The notes under the pieces are model-generated. The model was not told the DNA's origin and made no database searches. It was given only the letters and a program-made list of their open reading frames with translations. From assembly GCA_963779765.1 (NCBI GenBank), contig CAVZZP010000003.1, positions 69,246-133,245 on the forward strand: a DNA stretch of 64,000 nucleotides, read 5' to 3'. Every line of letters begins with the position of its first letter. The first letter of the stretch is position 1. The DNA is from Silicimonas sp963779765. GTDB taxonomy: Bacteria; Pseudomonadota; Alphaproteobacteria; Rhodobacterales; Rhodobacteraceae. Shown here piece by piece: positions 45,377-54,093 of the stretch. The translations under genes were made by a program, and so were the position numbers.

Positions 45377-45887
45377 TCCCCAGCGCTTCCGCGAGCGCCC
45401 CGGTCGTCTCGGCATCGTCGAGGTCATGCCCGCCCCTCGGCACGTGTCTTACCCTCGCTCCGGCGATCCGCGCGCCATAAAGGTCTGCATGTGACGGATG
45501 CACAACCTTATCATCCTGCGCATGAAGAATGGTCACGCGGCCGAGGGCGTCGAAGGCGCCCGTCGTATCGGCTGGAAGGCAGAATTCCGGCATGTCCCAG
45601 TCGGGCTGTCCCCAGAGCGGCATGGCGCAACCGACGAACGAGGATAACGCCTTGCCCGGCGCGCGCTCGGCGATCCATTTCAGCGCCATCGCTCCGCCGT
45701 GCGAATGCCCCACGACCGCGTCGCCCGGGCCGAGAGACGCGAGCAGCCCGTCAAATGCGTCCAGCCAGTCTCCCTGGATGAGCGGGGCCTCGACTGGTGC
45801 AAGCGAGGCGAGCCGTCTCAGCAGCGGATAACTGGACGGCGTCAGGTAGTCGGCGTCAACATTGGCGCCGTGCAGGAACAGGATCAT
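45369..45887 (-). CDS. Alpha/beta hydrolase, small
   Basis: A 172-residue compact hydrolase. MILFLHGANVDADYLT carries the oxyanion region, GHSHGG the nucleophile serine, AQDDKVVHPSHA the acid, and RGGHDLDD the histidine. Substrates of this group (serine esterase or dienelactone-like) are not known. The ATG at 45887 has GGAGAT upstream. It is convergent with the DivIC-like gene. Confidence 0.85.
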   Translation of the reverse strand: MILFLHGANVDADYLTPSSYPLLRRLASLAPVEAPLIQGDWLDAFDGLLASLGPGDAVVGHSHGGAMALKWIAERAPGKALSSFVGCAMPLWGQPDWDMPEFCLPADTTGAFDALGRVTILHAQDDKVVHPSHADLYGARIAGARVRHVPRGGHDLDDAETTGALAEALGIS

Positions 45888-46014
45888 GCGCAGATCTCCT
45901 ATTCCGGCGATGTTACGTTGATACCAACCATTTGCAATCCCGGCTTTTGGCATCTGCGCCCTTGCCCGGCCTAACCCACCGGGAGCAGAGCGCCGCAAAC
46001 CGATCCGCCAAAGC

Positions 46015-46036
46015 AAAAGGGCGCCCGGAGGCGCCC
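46015..46036 (-). terminator. Rho-independent terminator of the VPLPA-CTERM gene
   Basis: On the minus strand GGGCGCC, TCCG loop and GGCGCCC form a perfect 7-bp hairpin followed by TTTT. It starts 21 bases after the stop of the 46058-46600 gene. Confidence 0.85.
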
Positions 46037-46057
46037 TGTCGCAAGTTGTCTTGAAGC

Positions 46058-46600
46058 TCAGGCTTTCTTGCGGCGACGAAGGGCCGCGAGGCCGCCCATT
46101 CCACCAAGAAGCAGAAGCGCCGAAGCCGGAAGCGGGACTTCGGAGACCTCGCCGCGCCCAGCGATCACGTAGTTACTGAGACCGCGGTTGTTGGCCATGA
46201 CGAAGTCGATAGTTCCCGAAAGCCCGTCGTTGAACAGGTATCCGGCAAACTCGTTGGAGCCCTTCAGGAGAAGAGCGACCATCTCGTACATGTTGTCCGT
46301 CACGTCGATTGAGCCGGATTTCATGTCGCCATCAACGGACCCGTTGACCTGGAAGACCGTCCAGTCCGAATATCCGAAAAGGCCGGTGGCCCCGTCGAAC
46401 GAATCCTCGTTGACGTCAGCCTGCTGTGCGTTGCCGAGCGCGTAGCCGAAGCAGTCGTCGGCAGAAGGCGTTACGTCGGTCACGGAGCAAGCGGTTGAAC
46501 CGTTCGACGTGTAAGCGTACGGCGAACTCACGGGGGCCGCAAAGGCGGCGCCTGCCAGAACTGCAAAAGAAGCAGCCATGGCAATCTTGGTAATCTGCAT
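46058..46600 (-). CDS. VPLPA-CTERM sorting-domain protein
   Basis: A 180-residue exported protein with signal peptide (IAMAASFAVLAGAAFAA) and the C-terminal sorting domain VPLPASALLLLGGMGGLA followed by an Arg/Lys tail, the form of the VPLPA-CTERM/PEP-CTERM signal handled by exosortase-type systems in Rhodobacteraceae. The middle has two Cys and is rich in Gly/Asn/Asp. The protein is likely displayed or incorporated in the matrix after exosortase processing. No exosortase gene is in the window. A terminator follows. Confidence 0.92.
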   Translation of the reverse strand: MQITKIAMAASFAVLAGAAFAAPVSSPYAYTSNGSTACSVTDVTPSADDCFGYALGNAQQADVNEDSFDGATGLFGYSDWTVFQVNGSVDGDMKSGSIDVTDNMYEMVALLLKGSNEFAGYLFNDGLSGTIDFVMANNRGLSNYVIAGRGEVSEVPLPASALLLLGGMGGLAALRRRKKA

Positions 46601-46866
46601 CGGTAATTCCCACCACAGAGCAACACTGGGCATTCATTTAACCCAACTGCCCAAGATTTTAGCATGTCCTTCGGGGCAAGCAAGGAATTAGGCAAAATTA
46701 TGGCAAGCGGGTTTGTGCAGACCTGACTGTTTGGCCGCTGGACTCCAGGCCGTGTCCGACCGCATTTTCCGTCTGCAGAGAGTTTCGGCGTGCATTCGCC
46801 CGGCGCTTGCGGTATGAATTAGTTTAACGCTCAACTATCTTGCCAACTCTGGGGAGGAGACCGCCG

Positions 46867-47892
46867 ATGGCCGCCAGGAAGGCGACGCGCACCGCCGCGA
46901 AATCCAACGCATCCAAAGACGATTTGCTCAAGTATTACCGTGAGATGCTGCTGATCCGACGCTTCGAGGAGAAGGCGGGTCAGCTTTACGGGATGGGCCT
47001 GATCGGAGGCTTCTGTCACCTCTACATCGGCCAGGAAGCGGTCGTCGTCGGACTCGAATCCGCGGCCGAAGAAGGCGACAAGCGCATCACCACGTATCGC
47101 GACCACGGTCACATGCTGGCCTGCGGAATGGACCCGAAGGGGGTCATGGCCGAGCTGACGGGACGTGAGGGCGGCCTGTCCAAGGGCAAGGGCGGCTCGA
47201 TGCACATGTTCTCGAAACAGGCACATTTCTACGGTGGACACGGGATTGTCGGCGCAAACGTCCCATTGGGCGCGGGACTCGCCTTCTCCGACAAGTACAA
47301 GGGCAACGACCGCGTCACCTTCACCTACTTCGGCGACGGCGCGGCGAACCAGGGCCAGGTCTACGAGACCTACAACATGGCCGAACTCTGGGACCTGCCG
47401 GTGATCTTCGTGATCGAGAACAACCAGTACGCCATGGGCACGAGCGTGAAGCGCGCGACCAAGTCGATCTCGCTGTGGGAGCGCGGCGCCGCCTACGGGA
47501 TCGAAGGCGAGGCGGTCGACGGCATGGACGTTCTCGCCGTCCGCGCGGCGGGCCAGAAGGCTGTCGAGCATTGCCGCGCCGGCAAGGGTCCGTACATCCT
47601 CGAGATGATGACCTACCGCTATCGCGGCCACTCGATGTCCGATCCGGCCAAGTACCGCACCCGCGACGAGGTCCAGAAGATGCGCGAAGAGCGCGACGCC
47701 ATCGAGCAGGTTCGCAAGCGGCTGCTCGAAGGCGATGCGACTGAGGACGAGCTCAAGGCCATCGACAAGGAGATCAAGGACATCGTGAACGAGGCCGCCG
47801 AGTATTCGAAGGAAAGCCCCGAGCCCGGACTCGAGCAGCTCTGGACCGACATCATCGTCGAAGACGGCGCCCGCGCGCCGCAGAACGCCTGA
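46867..47892 (+). CDS. pdhA: Pyruvate dehydrogenase E1 component, alpha subunit
   Basis: A 341-residue E1-alpha. The TPP-binding GDGAANQGQVYETYNMAELW with IENNQYAMGT and the phosphorylation-loop-like RYRGHSMSDP are present, and the IGQEAVVVGL motif lies near the start. It pairs with PdhB to decarboxylate pyruvate and acetylate the lipoyl groups. The ATG at 46867 is preceded by GGGGAGGAG. It opens the pdhA-pdhB-pdhC operon; lpd (E3) is not within the window. Confidence 0.97.
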   Translation: MAARKATRTAAKSNASKDDLLKYYREMLLIRRFEEKAGQLYGMGLIGGFCHLYIGQEAVVVGLESAAEEGDKRITTYRDHGHMLACGMDPKGVMAELTGREGGLSKGKGGSMHMFSKQAHFYGGHGIVGANVPLGAGLAFSDKYKGNDRVTFTYFGDGAANQGQVYETYNMAELWDLPVIFVIENNQYAMGTSVKRATKSISLWERGAAYGIEGEAVDGMDVLAVRAAGQKAVEHCRAGKGPYILEMMTYRYRGHSMSDPAKYRTRDEVQKMREERDAIEQVRKRLLEGDATEDELKAIDKEIKDIVNEAAEYSKESPEPGLEQLWTDIIVEDGARAPQNA

Positions 47893-47906
47893 GGGGAGAC
47901 AGGACC

Positions 47907-48165
47907 ATGGCGACACAGATTCTGATGCCTGCACTCTCTCCCACGATGGAGGAAGGCACGCTGGCCAAATGGCTGGTGAAGGAAGGCGACACGGTTTCGT
48001 CCGGCGACATTCTTGCCGAGATCGAGACCGACAAGGCGACGATGGAATTCGAGGCCGTCGACGAAGGCACCGTGGGCAAACTCCTCGTGGCCGAGGGCAC
48101 CGAGGGTGTGAAGGTCAACACACCGATCGCCGTCCTCGTCGAAGAGGGCGAAAGCGCCGACGACA
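47907..48165 (+). repeat. Lipoyl-domain repeat, copy 1 (pdhB)
   Basis: The first 85 or so codons of pdhB match the start of pdhC (49287-49545) with only a handful of substitutions in the protein. Long stretches of the DNA are also near-identical, which suggests gene conversion or recent duplication. See the paired entry at 49287. Confidence 0.85.
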
Positions 48166-49274
48166 TCGAGACCGAAGCGCCGGCGAAGGATGAGGCGCCC
48201 GTGGAGAAGGCCGAGGCCCCTGCCCCGGTACCCGCCAAGGCGAAGGCCGTCGAGAGCCGCGCCAAGGAGCCCGATTATCCGGCGGGCACCGAGATGGTGT
48301 CGACCACGGTCCGCGAAGCGCTCCGCGACGCCATGGCCGAAGAGATGCGCCGCGACGACACGGTCTTCGTCATGGGCGAAGAGGTTGCCGAGTACCAGGG
48401 CGCCTACAAGATCACTCAAGGGTTGCTCGACGAGTTCGGCGCGCGCCGAGTGGTCGACACGCCCATCACCGAGCATGGTTTCGCCGGCATCGGCGTCGGC
48501 GCATCCTGGGGCGGGCTTCGTCCCATCGTCGAGTTCATGACCTGGAACTTCGCGATGCAGGCCATCGACCAGATCATCAACTCGGCCGCCAAGACGCTTT
48601 ACATGTCGGGCGGCCAGATGGGGACGCCGATCGTCTTCCGCGGTCCGAACGGCGCTGCCGCCCGCGTGGGCGCGCAGCACAGCCAGGACTATGCGGCATG
48701 GTATGCCTCCGTCCCCGGCCTCAAGGTCGTGCAGCCCTATTCGGCGGCGGACGCGAAGGGTCTTCTGAAGCAGGCGATCCGCGATCCGAACCCGGTCGTT
48801 TTCCTTGAGAACGAGATCATCTACGGCCGCAGCTTCGACGTCCCGAAGATCGACGACTTCACCATTCCCTTCGGCAAGGCCCGCATCTGGCGTGAGGGCG
48901 AGGATGTGACCCTCGTCTCGTGGGGCATAGGCATGACCTACGCCCTTCAGGCCGCCGACGAACTGGCGAAAGAGGGCATCGCCGCCGAGGTCATCGACCT
49001 CCGCACGCTGCGCCCCCTCGACATGGCGACCGTGATCGAGAGCGTGAAGAAGACCAACCGCTGCGTCACCATAGAAGAGGCTTGGCCCGTCGCCTGCATG
49101 TCCGACCACATCGGGTCCGAAATCATGCGCGAGGCCTTCGACTATCTCGACGCGCCGGTTCTGAAATGCACCGGCAAGGACGTGCCCATGCCTTACGCCG
49201 CCAACCTCGAGAAGCTGGCGCTGACCAGCGTGAAAGAGGTGATCGACGCGGTGAAGGCCGTGACATATCGATGA
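47907..49274 (+). CDS. pdhB: Pyruvate dehydrogenase E1 component, beta subunit with N-terminal lipoyl domain
   Basis: A 455-residue protein. Residues 1-80 are a lipoyl domain with the attachment lysine in ETDKATME; residues 80-125 are a Pro/Ala/Lys-rich linker; the rest is the E1-beta transketolase-type fold (VREALRDAMAEEM, EFMTWNFAMQAIDQIINSAAK). A lipoyl domain on E1-beta is a known feature of alphaproteobacterial PDH and brings the substrate arm to both chains. Its lipoyl segment is almost identical to that of PdhC downstream. Confidence 0.97.
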   Translation: MATQILMPALSPTMEEGTLAKWLVKEGDTVSSGDILAEIETDKATMEFEAVDEGTVGKLLVAEGTEGVKVNTPIAVLVEEGESADDIETEAPAKDEAPVEKAEAPAPVPAKAKAVESRAKEPDYPAGTEMVSTTVREALRDAMAEEMRRDDTVFVMGEEVAEYQGAYKITQGLLDEFGARRVVDTPITEHGFAGIGVGASWGGLRPIVEFMTWNFAMQAIDQIINSAAKTLYMSGGQMGTPIVFRGPNGAAARVGAQHSQDYAAWYASVPGLKVVQPYSAADAKGLLKQAIRDPNPVVFLENEIIYGRSFDVPKIDDFTIPFGKARIWREGEDVTLVSWGIGMTYALQAADELAKEGIAAEVIDLRTLRPLDMATVIESVKKTNRCVTIEEAWPVACMSDHIGSEIMREAFDYLDAPVLKCTGKDVPMPYAANLEKLALTSVKEVIDAVKAVTYR

Positions 49275-49286
49275 GGGGGAACCGCG

Positions 49287-49545
49287 ATGCCGACTGAAAT
49301 CCTGATGCCAGCACTCTCCCCGACGATGGAGGAGGGCACACTGGCCAAATGGCTGGTCAAGGAGGGCGACACCGTCTCGTCGGGCGACCTCCTGGCCGAA
49401 ATCGAGACCGACAAGGCGACGATGGAGTTCGAAGCGGTGGACGAAGGCACCGTCGGCAAGCTTCTGGTGGCCGAGGGCACCGAGGGTGTGAAGGTGAACA
49501 CGCCGATCGCTGTCATTCTCGCCGACGGCGAAAGCGCGGATGACA
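49287..49545 (+). repeat. Lipoyl-domain repeat, copy 2 (pdhC)
   Basis: The partner of the 47907-48165 segment. The two copies diverge abruptly after the VNTPIAV block, where the linkers start. Confidence 0.85.
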
Positions 49546-50627
49546 TGGGCGACACGAAAGCCAAAGCGCCCGAGAAGGATGCCGACCCCAAGACCGCCCC
49601 GGCCGGCGCCTCGTCGGCGACCGAGCCGCAGAAGGGATATGGCCGCGGCGACGACGGTCAGGCCTCCGCTCCGAAGGCCGAAGCGTCCGAGGACAAGGGC
49701 GATCGTGTCTTCGCCTCGCCGTTGGCGCGACGGATCGCAAAGGACAAAGGGCTGGACCTGAACCAGGTCAAGGGATCGGGCCCCAAGGGGCGCATCGTGA
49801 AGGCCGACGTCGAGACGGCGGAACCCGGCAAGGCCACCGCACCCGCCGCCGAGGCGCCGAAGGCGACCGAGGGCCAGAAGCCCGCGATGCCCGCCGGACT
49901 GGGTGCCGATGCCGTCGCCCGGATGTACCAGGGACGGGAGTATCAGGAGGTCAAACTCGACGGGATGCGCAAGACCATCGCCGCCCGACTGACCGAAGCC
50001 AAGCAGACCATCCCGCACTTCTACCTGCGCCGCGACATCCGGCTCGACGCGCTGATGGCGTTTCGAGGTCAGCTCAACAAGCAGCTCGAAGCCCGCAACG
50101 TGAAGCTGTCGGTGAACGACTTCATCATCAAGGCCTGCGCGCTGGCGCTCCAGCAGGTGCCCGACGCCAACGCGGTCTGGGCCGGCGACCGTATCCTGAA
50201 GCTGAAGCCCTCCGACGTGGCCGTTGCCGTCGCCATCGAAGGCGGTCTGTTCACGCCCGTCCTGCGGGACGCCGAGCAGAAGTCGCTCTCGACCCTCTCG
50301 GCGCAGATGAAGGACCTCGCCGCCCGCGCCCGCGACCGCAAGCTTTCACCCGAAGAGTACCAGGGCGGCAGTTTCGCGATCTCTAACCTGGGCATGTTCG
50401 GCATCGACAACTTCGACGCCGTCATCAACCCGCCTCACGGCGCGATCCTGGCGGTCGGTGCCGGAGTGAAGAAGCCCGTCGTCAACGACAAGGGCGAGAT
50501 CGAGGTTGCGATGGTGATGAGCGTGACACTGTCCGTCGATCACCGGGTCATCGACGGCGCACTTGGCGCGCAGCTTCTCGAGGCGATCAAGTCGAACCTC
50601 GAGAATCCCATGGGTATGCTGGCCTGA
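49287..50627 (+). CDS. pdhC: Pyruvate dehydrogenase E2, dihydrolipoyl acetyltransferase
   Basis: A 446-residue E2. Residues 1-80 form a lipoyl domain (Lys in ETDKATME), 80-130 a flexible linker, then a peripheral-subunit-binding domain (VFASPLARRIAKDKGLDLNQVKGSGPKGRI) and the catalytic core ending in SVDHRVIDGALGA with the active His and Asp. It transfers acetyl groups to CoA and forms the complex core. It follows pdhB after 12 bp. Only one lipoyl domain is present. Confidence 0.97.
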   Translation: MPTEILMPALSPTMEEGTLAKWLVKEGDTVSSGDLLAEIETDKATMEFEAVDEGTVGKLLVAEGTEGVKVNTPIAVILADGESADDMGDTKAKAPEKDADPKTAPAGASSATEPQKGYGRGDDGQASAPKAEASEDKGDRVFASPLARRIAKDKGLDLNQVKGSGPKGRIVKADVETAEPGKATAPAAEAPKATEGQKPAMPAGLGADAVARMYQGREYQEVKLDGMRKTIAARLTEAKQTIPHFYLRRDIRLDALMAFRGQLNKQLEARNVKLSVNDFIIKACALALQQVPDANAVWAGDRILKLKPSDVAVAVAIEGGLFTPVLRDAEQKSLSTLSAQMKDLAARARDRKLSPEEYQGGSFAISNLGMFGIDNFDAVINPPHGAILAVGAGVKKPVVNDKGEIEVAMVMSVTLSVDHRVIDGALGAQLLEAIKSNLENPMGMLA

Positions 50628-50637
50628 CGAATGCCAG

Positions 50638-50676
50638 GCGAGGGGCGCTGCCCCTCGCGCTCCCTGGGATATTTTC
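50638..50676 (+). terminator. Terminator after pdhC with family-wide GGGATATTTT tail
   Basis: A perfect 9-bp stem (GCGAGGGGC and GCCCCTCGC) with a GCT loop begins 11 bases after the pdhC stop, followed by CTCCCTGGGATATTTTCGGG. This arrangement of a GC-rich hairpin and a GGGATATTTT tail is a common intergenic element in Rhodobacteraceae genomes, from my memory of the group. Confidence 0.75.
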
Positions 50677-50853
50677 GGGCCGATGAAATCCGGCGTTGAT
50701 GGCGGTCGCGGAAATCATGAGGCGGTCCCCCTCGCGTGTCCGGGGTCACGGCGCTCCAAGCCTTCGACCGACTGGCCGGCAGCGCTTAACGCGTTCGACA
50801 CCTCTGTCCTGCTAGGAAACGCGGCAACCGATCCGCGGCATGCAGGAGGCGAG

Positions 50854-51339
50854 ATGCTCAAGGAGACCTACATTCTCACCCGGCGGGACATCGATGCCCT
50901 GCCCGGCACACTCAGGACGCATTTCCTGAACGACGGCGCGCGCCGGGTCGAGAAGGCCCTCGGCGAACTGACGGGGATGGAGGAGATCGGTTTTGCTCTT
51001 ATCGAAGTGGCGCCCGGCGATGAAAGCACCGAACATCATAAGCACTACCACGAAGAGGAGTGTCTTTACGTGATCGAAGGCACGGGCACGGCCCGGGTGG
51101 GCTCTGAAAGCTTCCAGATCGGCCCCGGCGACTTCATCGGATGCCGCAAGGGCGGGCTTGCCCATTCGCTGAAGAATACGGGCGAGGTTTCACTGCGCTG
51201 CATCGCGGTGAGCCAACGCAAGGCCCACGACGTGTCTGATTACCCAAGGCGCGGCAAACGTCTCTACCGCAACGAGAAGCTGACCTGGAACCTCGTCGAT
51301 CTCGCCGTCATTGACCGGCCTTTCGGCGCCAGGACCTGA
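50854..51339 (+). CDS. Cupin-domain protein
   Basis: A 161-residue cupin. The metal ligands are in ESTEHHKHYHEEECLYVIEGTG (motif 1) and in GLAHSLKNTG (motif 2). It resembles cupins linked to sugar or amino-acid metabolism or to regulation, but no substrate is implied. The ATG at 50854 follows AGGAGG. The frame is open upstream to 50563, inside pdhC, but the leading residues there are not related. It ends three bases before the convergent cysK stop. Confidence 0.85.
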   Translation: MLKETYILTRRDIDALPGTLRTHFLNDGARRVEKALGELTGMEEIGFALIEVAPGDESTEHHKHYHEEECLYVIEGTGTARVGSESFQIGPGDFIGCRKGGLAHSLKNTGEVSLRCIAVSQRKAHDVSDYPRRGKRLYRNEKLTWNLVDLAVIDRPFGART

Positions 51340-51342
51340 AGA

Positions 51343-52410
51343 TCAGAGCTGGAAGCCCGGCGTCGACAGGGACAACGCCATTTCGTCGTCATCCATGTCC
51401 TCGGTCACGCCCTCGAAAAGCGGCGTGGACAGATAGCGCTCGCCTGTGTCCGGCAGCATGCAAAGCAGCACCGAACCCTCGGGCGCCGTTTCCGCCAGCC
51501 CCATGGTGACCGCAAATGTCGATCCGCCTGAAACGCCGGTGAAGATGCCTTCCTTGCGCGCCAGTTCTCGCGACCAATGGATGCCATCGGGACCCGCGAC
51601 CGGAATAAGCTCATCGTAAAGCTCCTCGTCGATCGCCTCCTGAAGCACCCAAGGGATGAAGTCGGGCGTCCAGCCCTGGATCGGATGGGGCTGGAAGTCG
51701 GGATGGCTTGCCGTCGGCTGGTGCGCCTCGTTTCGGTCGTTGACGCGTCCCGATCCGACGATCTGCGCGTTCGCGGGCTCCGAGAGGATGATCTTCGTGT
51801 CAGGTCGCTCGCGCCGCAACACCCGTCCGACGCCGGTGACTGTTCCCCCAGTTCCATAGCCTGTGACGAAGTAGTCCAGCGGTTGCCCTTCGAAATCCCC
51901 CAGAATCTCGGCCGCCGTCGTTGTCTCATGAATGTCGGCGTTGTCCGGCGTCTCGAACTGGCTGGCGAGGAACCAGCCGTTCGCCTCGGCAAGCTCCTTG
52001 GCCTTGTGGTACATGCCCAAGCCCTTTTGCGCCCTTGGCGTCAGAACGACCCGAGCTCCCAGGAACCGCATCAGCTTGCGCCGCTCGATCGAAAAGCTGT
52101 CGGCCATCGTGATGACGAGGGGATACCCCTTGGCGGCACAGACCATTGCCAACCCGATACCGGTGTTGCCGCTTGTCGCCTCGACGACGGTTTGTCCTGG
52201 CTTCAGACGCCCGTCGCGCTCCGCCGCTTCGATGATGTTCAGCGCCAGGCGATCCTTCACCGACCCCGCAGGATTGAACGCCTCGAACTTGACGTAGACG
52301 CTGACGTGATCCGGCGCGATACGGTTGATCCGCACAACCGGGGTGTCCCCGACCGTGTCCAGGATACTCTCGAACCGACGCCCGCGACCCTTCGTTCGAC
52401 GAATGCTCAT
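51343..52410 (-). CDS. cysK: Cysteine synthase (O-acetylserine sulfhydrylase)
   Basis: A 355-residue PLP enzyme. The PLP lysine is in NPAGSVKDRLA, the substrate loop is TSGNTGIGLAMV, and the pyridoxal-phosphate cradle GTGGTVTGVGRVL is intact. It is a little longer than the usual 310-320 residues, with an acidic C-terminal tail (EDMDDDEMALSL). It makes cysteine from O-acetylserine and sulfide. The next upstream gene on this strand, 69 bp away, is cysE, which supplies O-acetylserine. Confidence 0.95.
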   Translation of the reverse strand: MSIRRTKGRGRRFESILDTVGDTPVVRINRIAPDHVSVYVKFEAFNPAGSVKDRLALNIIEAAERDGRLKPGQTVVEATSGNTGIGLAMVCAAKGYPLVITMADSFSIERRKLMRFLGARVVLTPRAQKGLGMYHKAKELAEANGWFLASQFETPDNADIHETTTAAEILGDFEGQPLDYFVTGYGTGGTVTGVGRVLRRERPDTKIILSEPANAQIVGSGRVNDRNEAHQPTASHPDFQPHPIQGWTPDFIPWVLQEAIDEELYDELIPVAGPDGIHWSRELARKEGIFTGVSGGSTFAVTMGLAETAPEGSVLLCMLPDTGERYLSTPLFEGVTEDMDDDEMALSLSTPGFQL

Positions 52411-52479
52411 GCCTACACCCCTGATTGGCTTTGAACGAAGCCTATCAGTAAAGATGAAGCGACGGGAAGAATTGCTGAA

Positions 52480-53295
52480 TCAGTCCGCCCCGACCGAGCC
52501 AAGGATCTGGTCCATGCTCAAGGCCGGCTGATCGCAGCCTGCCTCGCCCACGATCCGCGCTGGCACACCTGCGACGGTCTTGCACGGCGGAACTTCCTGA
52601 AGAACCACAGACCCCGCGGCAACCCGGCTGCAATTCCCGACCTTGATGTTCCCCAGCACCTTCGCGCCTGCTCCGATCAGGACGCCATCGCCGACCTTGG
52701 GATGGCGGTCGTGACCTTCCTTGCCGGTTCCGCCCAGCGTGACGGAATGCAGCATCGACACGTTGTTCCCGACGACTGCCGTCTCGCCGACCACGATAGA
52801 GTGGGCGTGGTCGATCATCAGGCCCTTGCCCACGACTGCGTTCGGATGAATGTCGACTCCGAAGACCTCGCTCACACGCGCCTGAATGAAGTAGGCCAGA
52901 TCGCGGCGACCCTCGGTCCACAGCCAGTGGCCGACGCGATAGGCTTGGACCGCTTGGAAGCCCTTGAAGAACAACAGGGGTTGAAGCAGCCGATGGCAGG
53001 CCGGATCGCGCTCGAAGATGGCAACCAGGTCCGCGCGCGCCGCTTCACCCAGGCTGGGATCCGAGCCATATGCCTCTTCCGAAATTTCTCGCAGAAGCTG
53101 GGCATCCATTTCGGGCGAAGACAGCTTCAACGCGAACCGATAGCAAAGTGCGCTTTCCAGCGTCGCATGGTGCAGCACCGCCGCATGAACCATGCCGCCG
53201 ATCAACGGCTCGTCGTTGATTGCATGATGCGCGTCCTGCTTGATCCGGTCCCAGACCGGGTCGAGAGGCGTGAGCCGCGGCATTTCCCTGGCCAT
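52480..53295 (-). CDS. cysE: Serine O-acetyltransferase
   Basis: A 271-residue CysE. An N-terminal helical part precedes the left-handed beta-helix of hexapeptide repeats (VVGKGLMIDHAHSIVVGETAVVGN, GVLIGAGAKVLGNIKVGN), with the catalytic His in DHAHS. It acetylates serine for cysteine synthesis and may bind CysK. In several Rhodobacteraceae, from memory, cysE flanks the GTA structural cluster, as here. Confidence 0.95.
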   Translation of the reverse strand: MAREMPRLTPLDPVWDRIKQDAHHAINDEPLIGGMVHAAVLHHATLESALCYRFALKLSSPEMDAQLLREISEEAYGSDPSLGEAARADLVAIFERDPACHRLLQPLLFFKGFQAVQAYRVGHWLWTEGRRDLAYFIQARVSEVFGVDIHPNAVVGKGLMIDHAHSIVVGETAVVGNNVSMLHSVTLGGTGKEGHDRHPKVGDGVLIGAGAKVLGNIKVGNCSRVAAGSVVLQEVPPCKTVAGVPARIVGEAGCDQPALSMDQILGSVGAD

Positions 53296-53382
53296 GTCGC
53301 TTCCTTCCCTGACGCGAGCATTTTAGAACAGATAGCGAGGCCGCTCCAAGAAAAAAGCCCCTCTCTTCCGGGAACGTACAGA

Positions 53383-54093
53383 TCAGGCGCGCGGAAGGCT
53401 CAACTCCGCCACATGGATGGCAAGACGGATGACGCCCGTCCCGGCAAAGACGCCTCCCGTTGCGCTGAGGACGAGGTCCGTGTCGGCATAATACGCAAGG
53501 GGAGAGCCGGTCAGACCCCGCGCCCAGGAACCCTGGGCCGTCCCGATGCCCGAGCCATACCGCGTCGATGACCCCGAAACGCCGATGTCCAATGACGATA
53601 CTCCACCGAGCGCTGAAACGACCCGCGCCGTCACTCCGTAAACCGTGGTGCCGCCGGGCAAGGCGGCCGTCACCGTCGACGTCGCGCCCGCGCTGACGGC
53701 ATGGTCGATCTCGACGACGCGGTGAACGAACCCCGCCCCGTGCGCGGACAACGCTCCCGCCCCCTCGATCCAGGCTGCCCCGTCGAAGACGACGCGCGTC
53801 CCGGCATCTTCTGACCAGGCCTGCCAGCCGGACGCTGGCGTGATGAACGCCCAGCCTCCGTTGAGAAAAAGCGCGATCTGCCCGTCACGTCCGGTCCAGG
53901 CGCCCGTTGCCGCCACGCCGACACCATAGATCTCGCCCTCGGCGGGCGACACGGGCGGGACGACGATATCAACGCCCACCATCGAAAGCTGGACCAGCGC
54001 ATCGAGACGCGCGAGTCCCTCGTTCACCGTCACATGTTTCTGCGCTTGTGCCGGTGCCAGTATCGGCAATCCAAGTCGAACGGTCTCAGCCAT
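53383..54093 (-). CDS. DUF2793 GTA-associated tail protein
   Basis: A 236-residue protein with the DUF2793 signature: RLGLPILAPAQAQKHVTVNE near the start, LVQLSMVGVDIVVPP and YGVGVAATGAWTG...IALFLNGGWAFITPASGW in the middle. In Rhodobacterales this family sits directly after the GTA megatron gene. The ATG at 54093 overlaps the g15 stop by 8 bp. It probably forms part of the tail tip or fibre. It has a single intact frame. A weak T-rich hairpin lies about 40 bp after its stop. Confidence 0.85.
   Translation of the reverse strand: MAETVRLGLPILAPAQAQKHVTVNEGLARLDALVQLSMVGVDIVVPPVSPAEGEIYGVGVAATGAWTGRDGQIALFLNGGWAFITPASGWQAWSEDAGTRVVFDGAAWIEGAGALSAHGAGFVHRVVEIDHAVSAGATSTVTAALPGGTTVYGVTARVVSALGGVSSLDIGVSGSSTRYGSGIGTAQGSWARGLTGSPLAYYADTDLVLSATGGVFAGTGVIRLAIHVAELSLPRA

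Noticed and set aside
47619..50018. 799-codon open frame on the minus strand across the PDH operon
   Set aside because: It lies opposite pdhA, pdhB and pdhC, all clearly real. Long antisense frames are expected in GC-rich DNA, and the product repeats only because the two lipoyl domains repeat.
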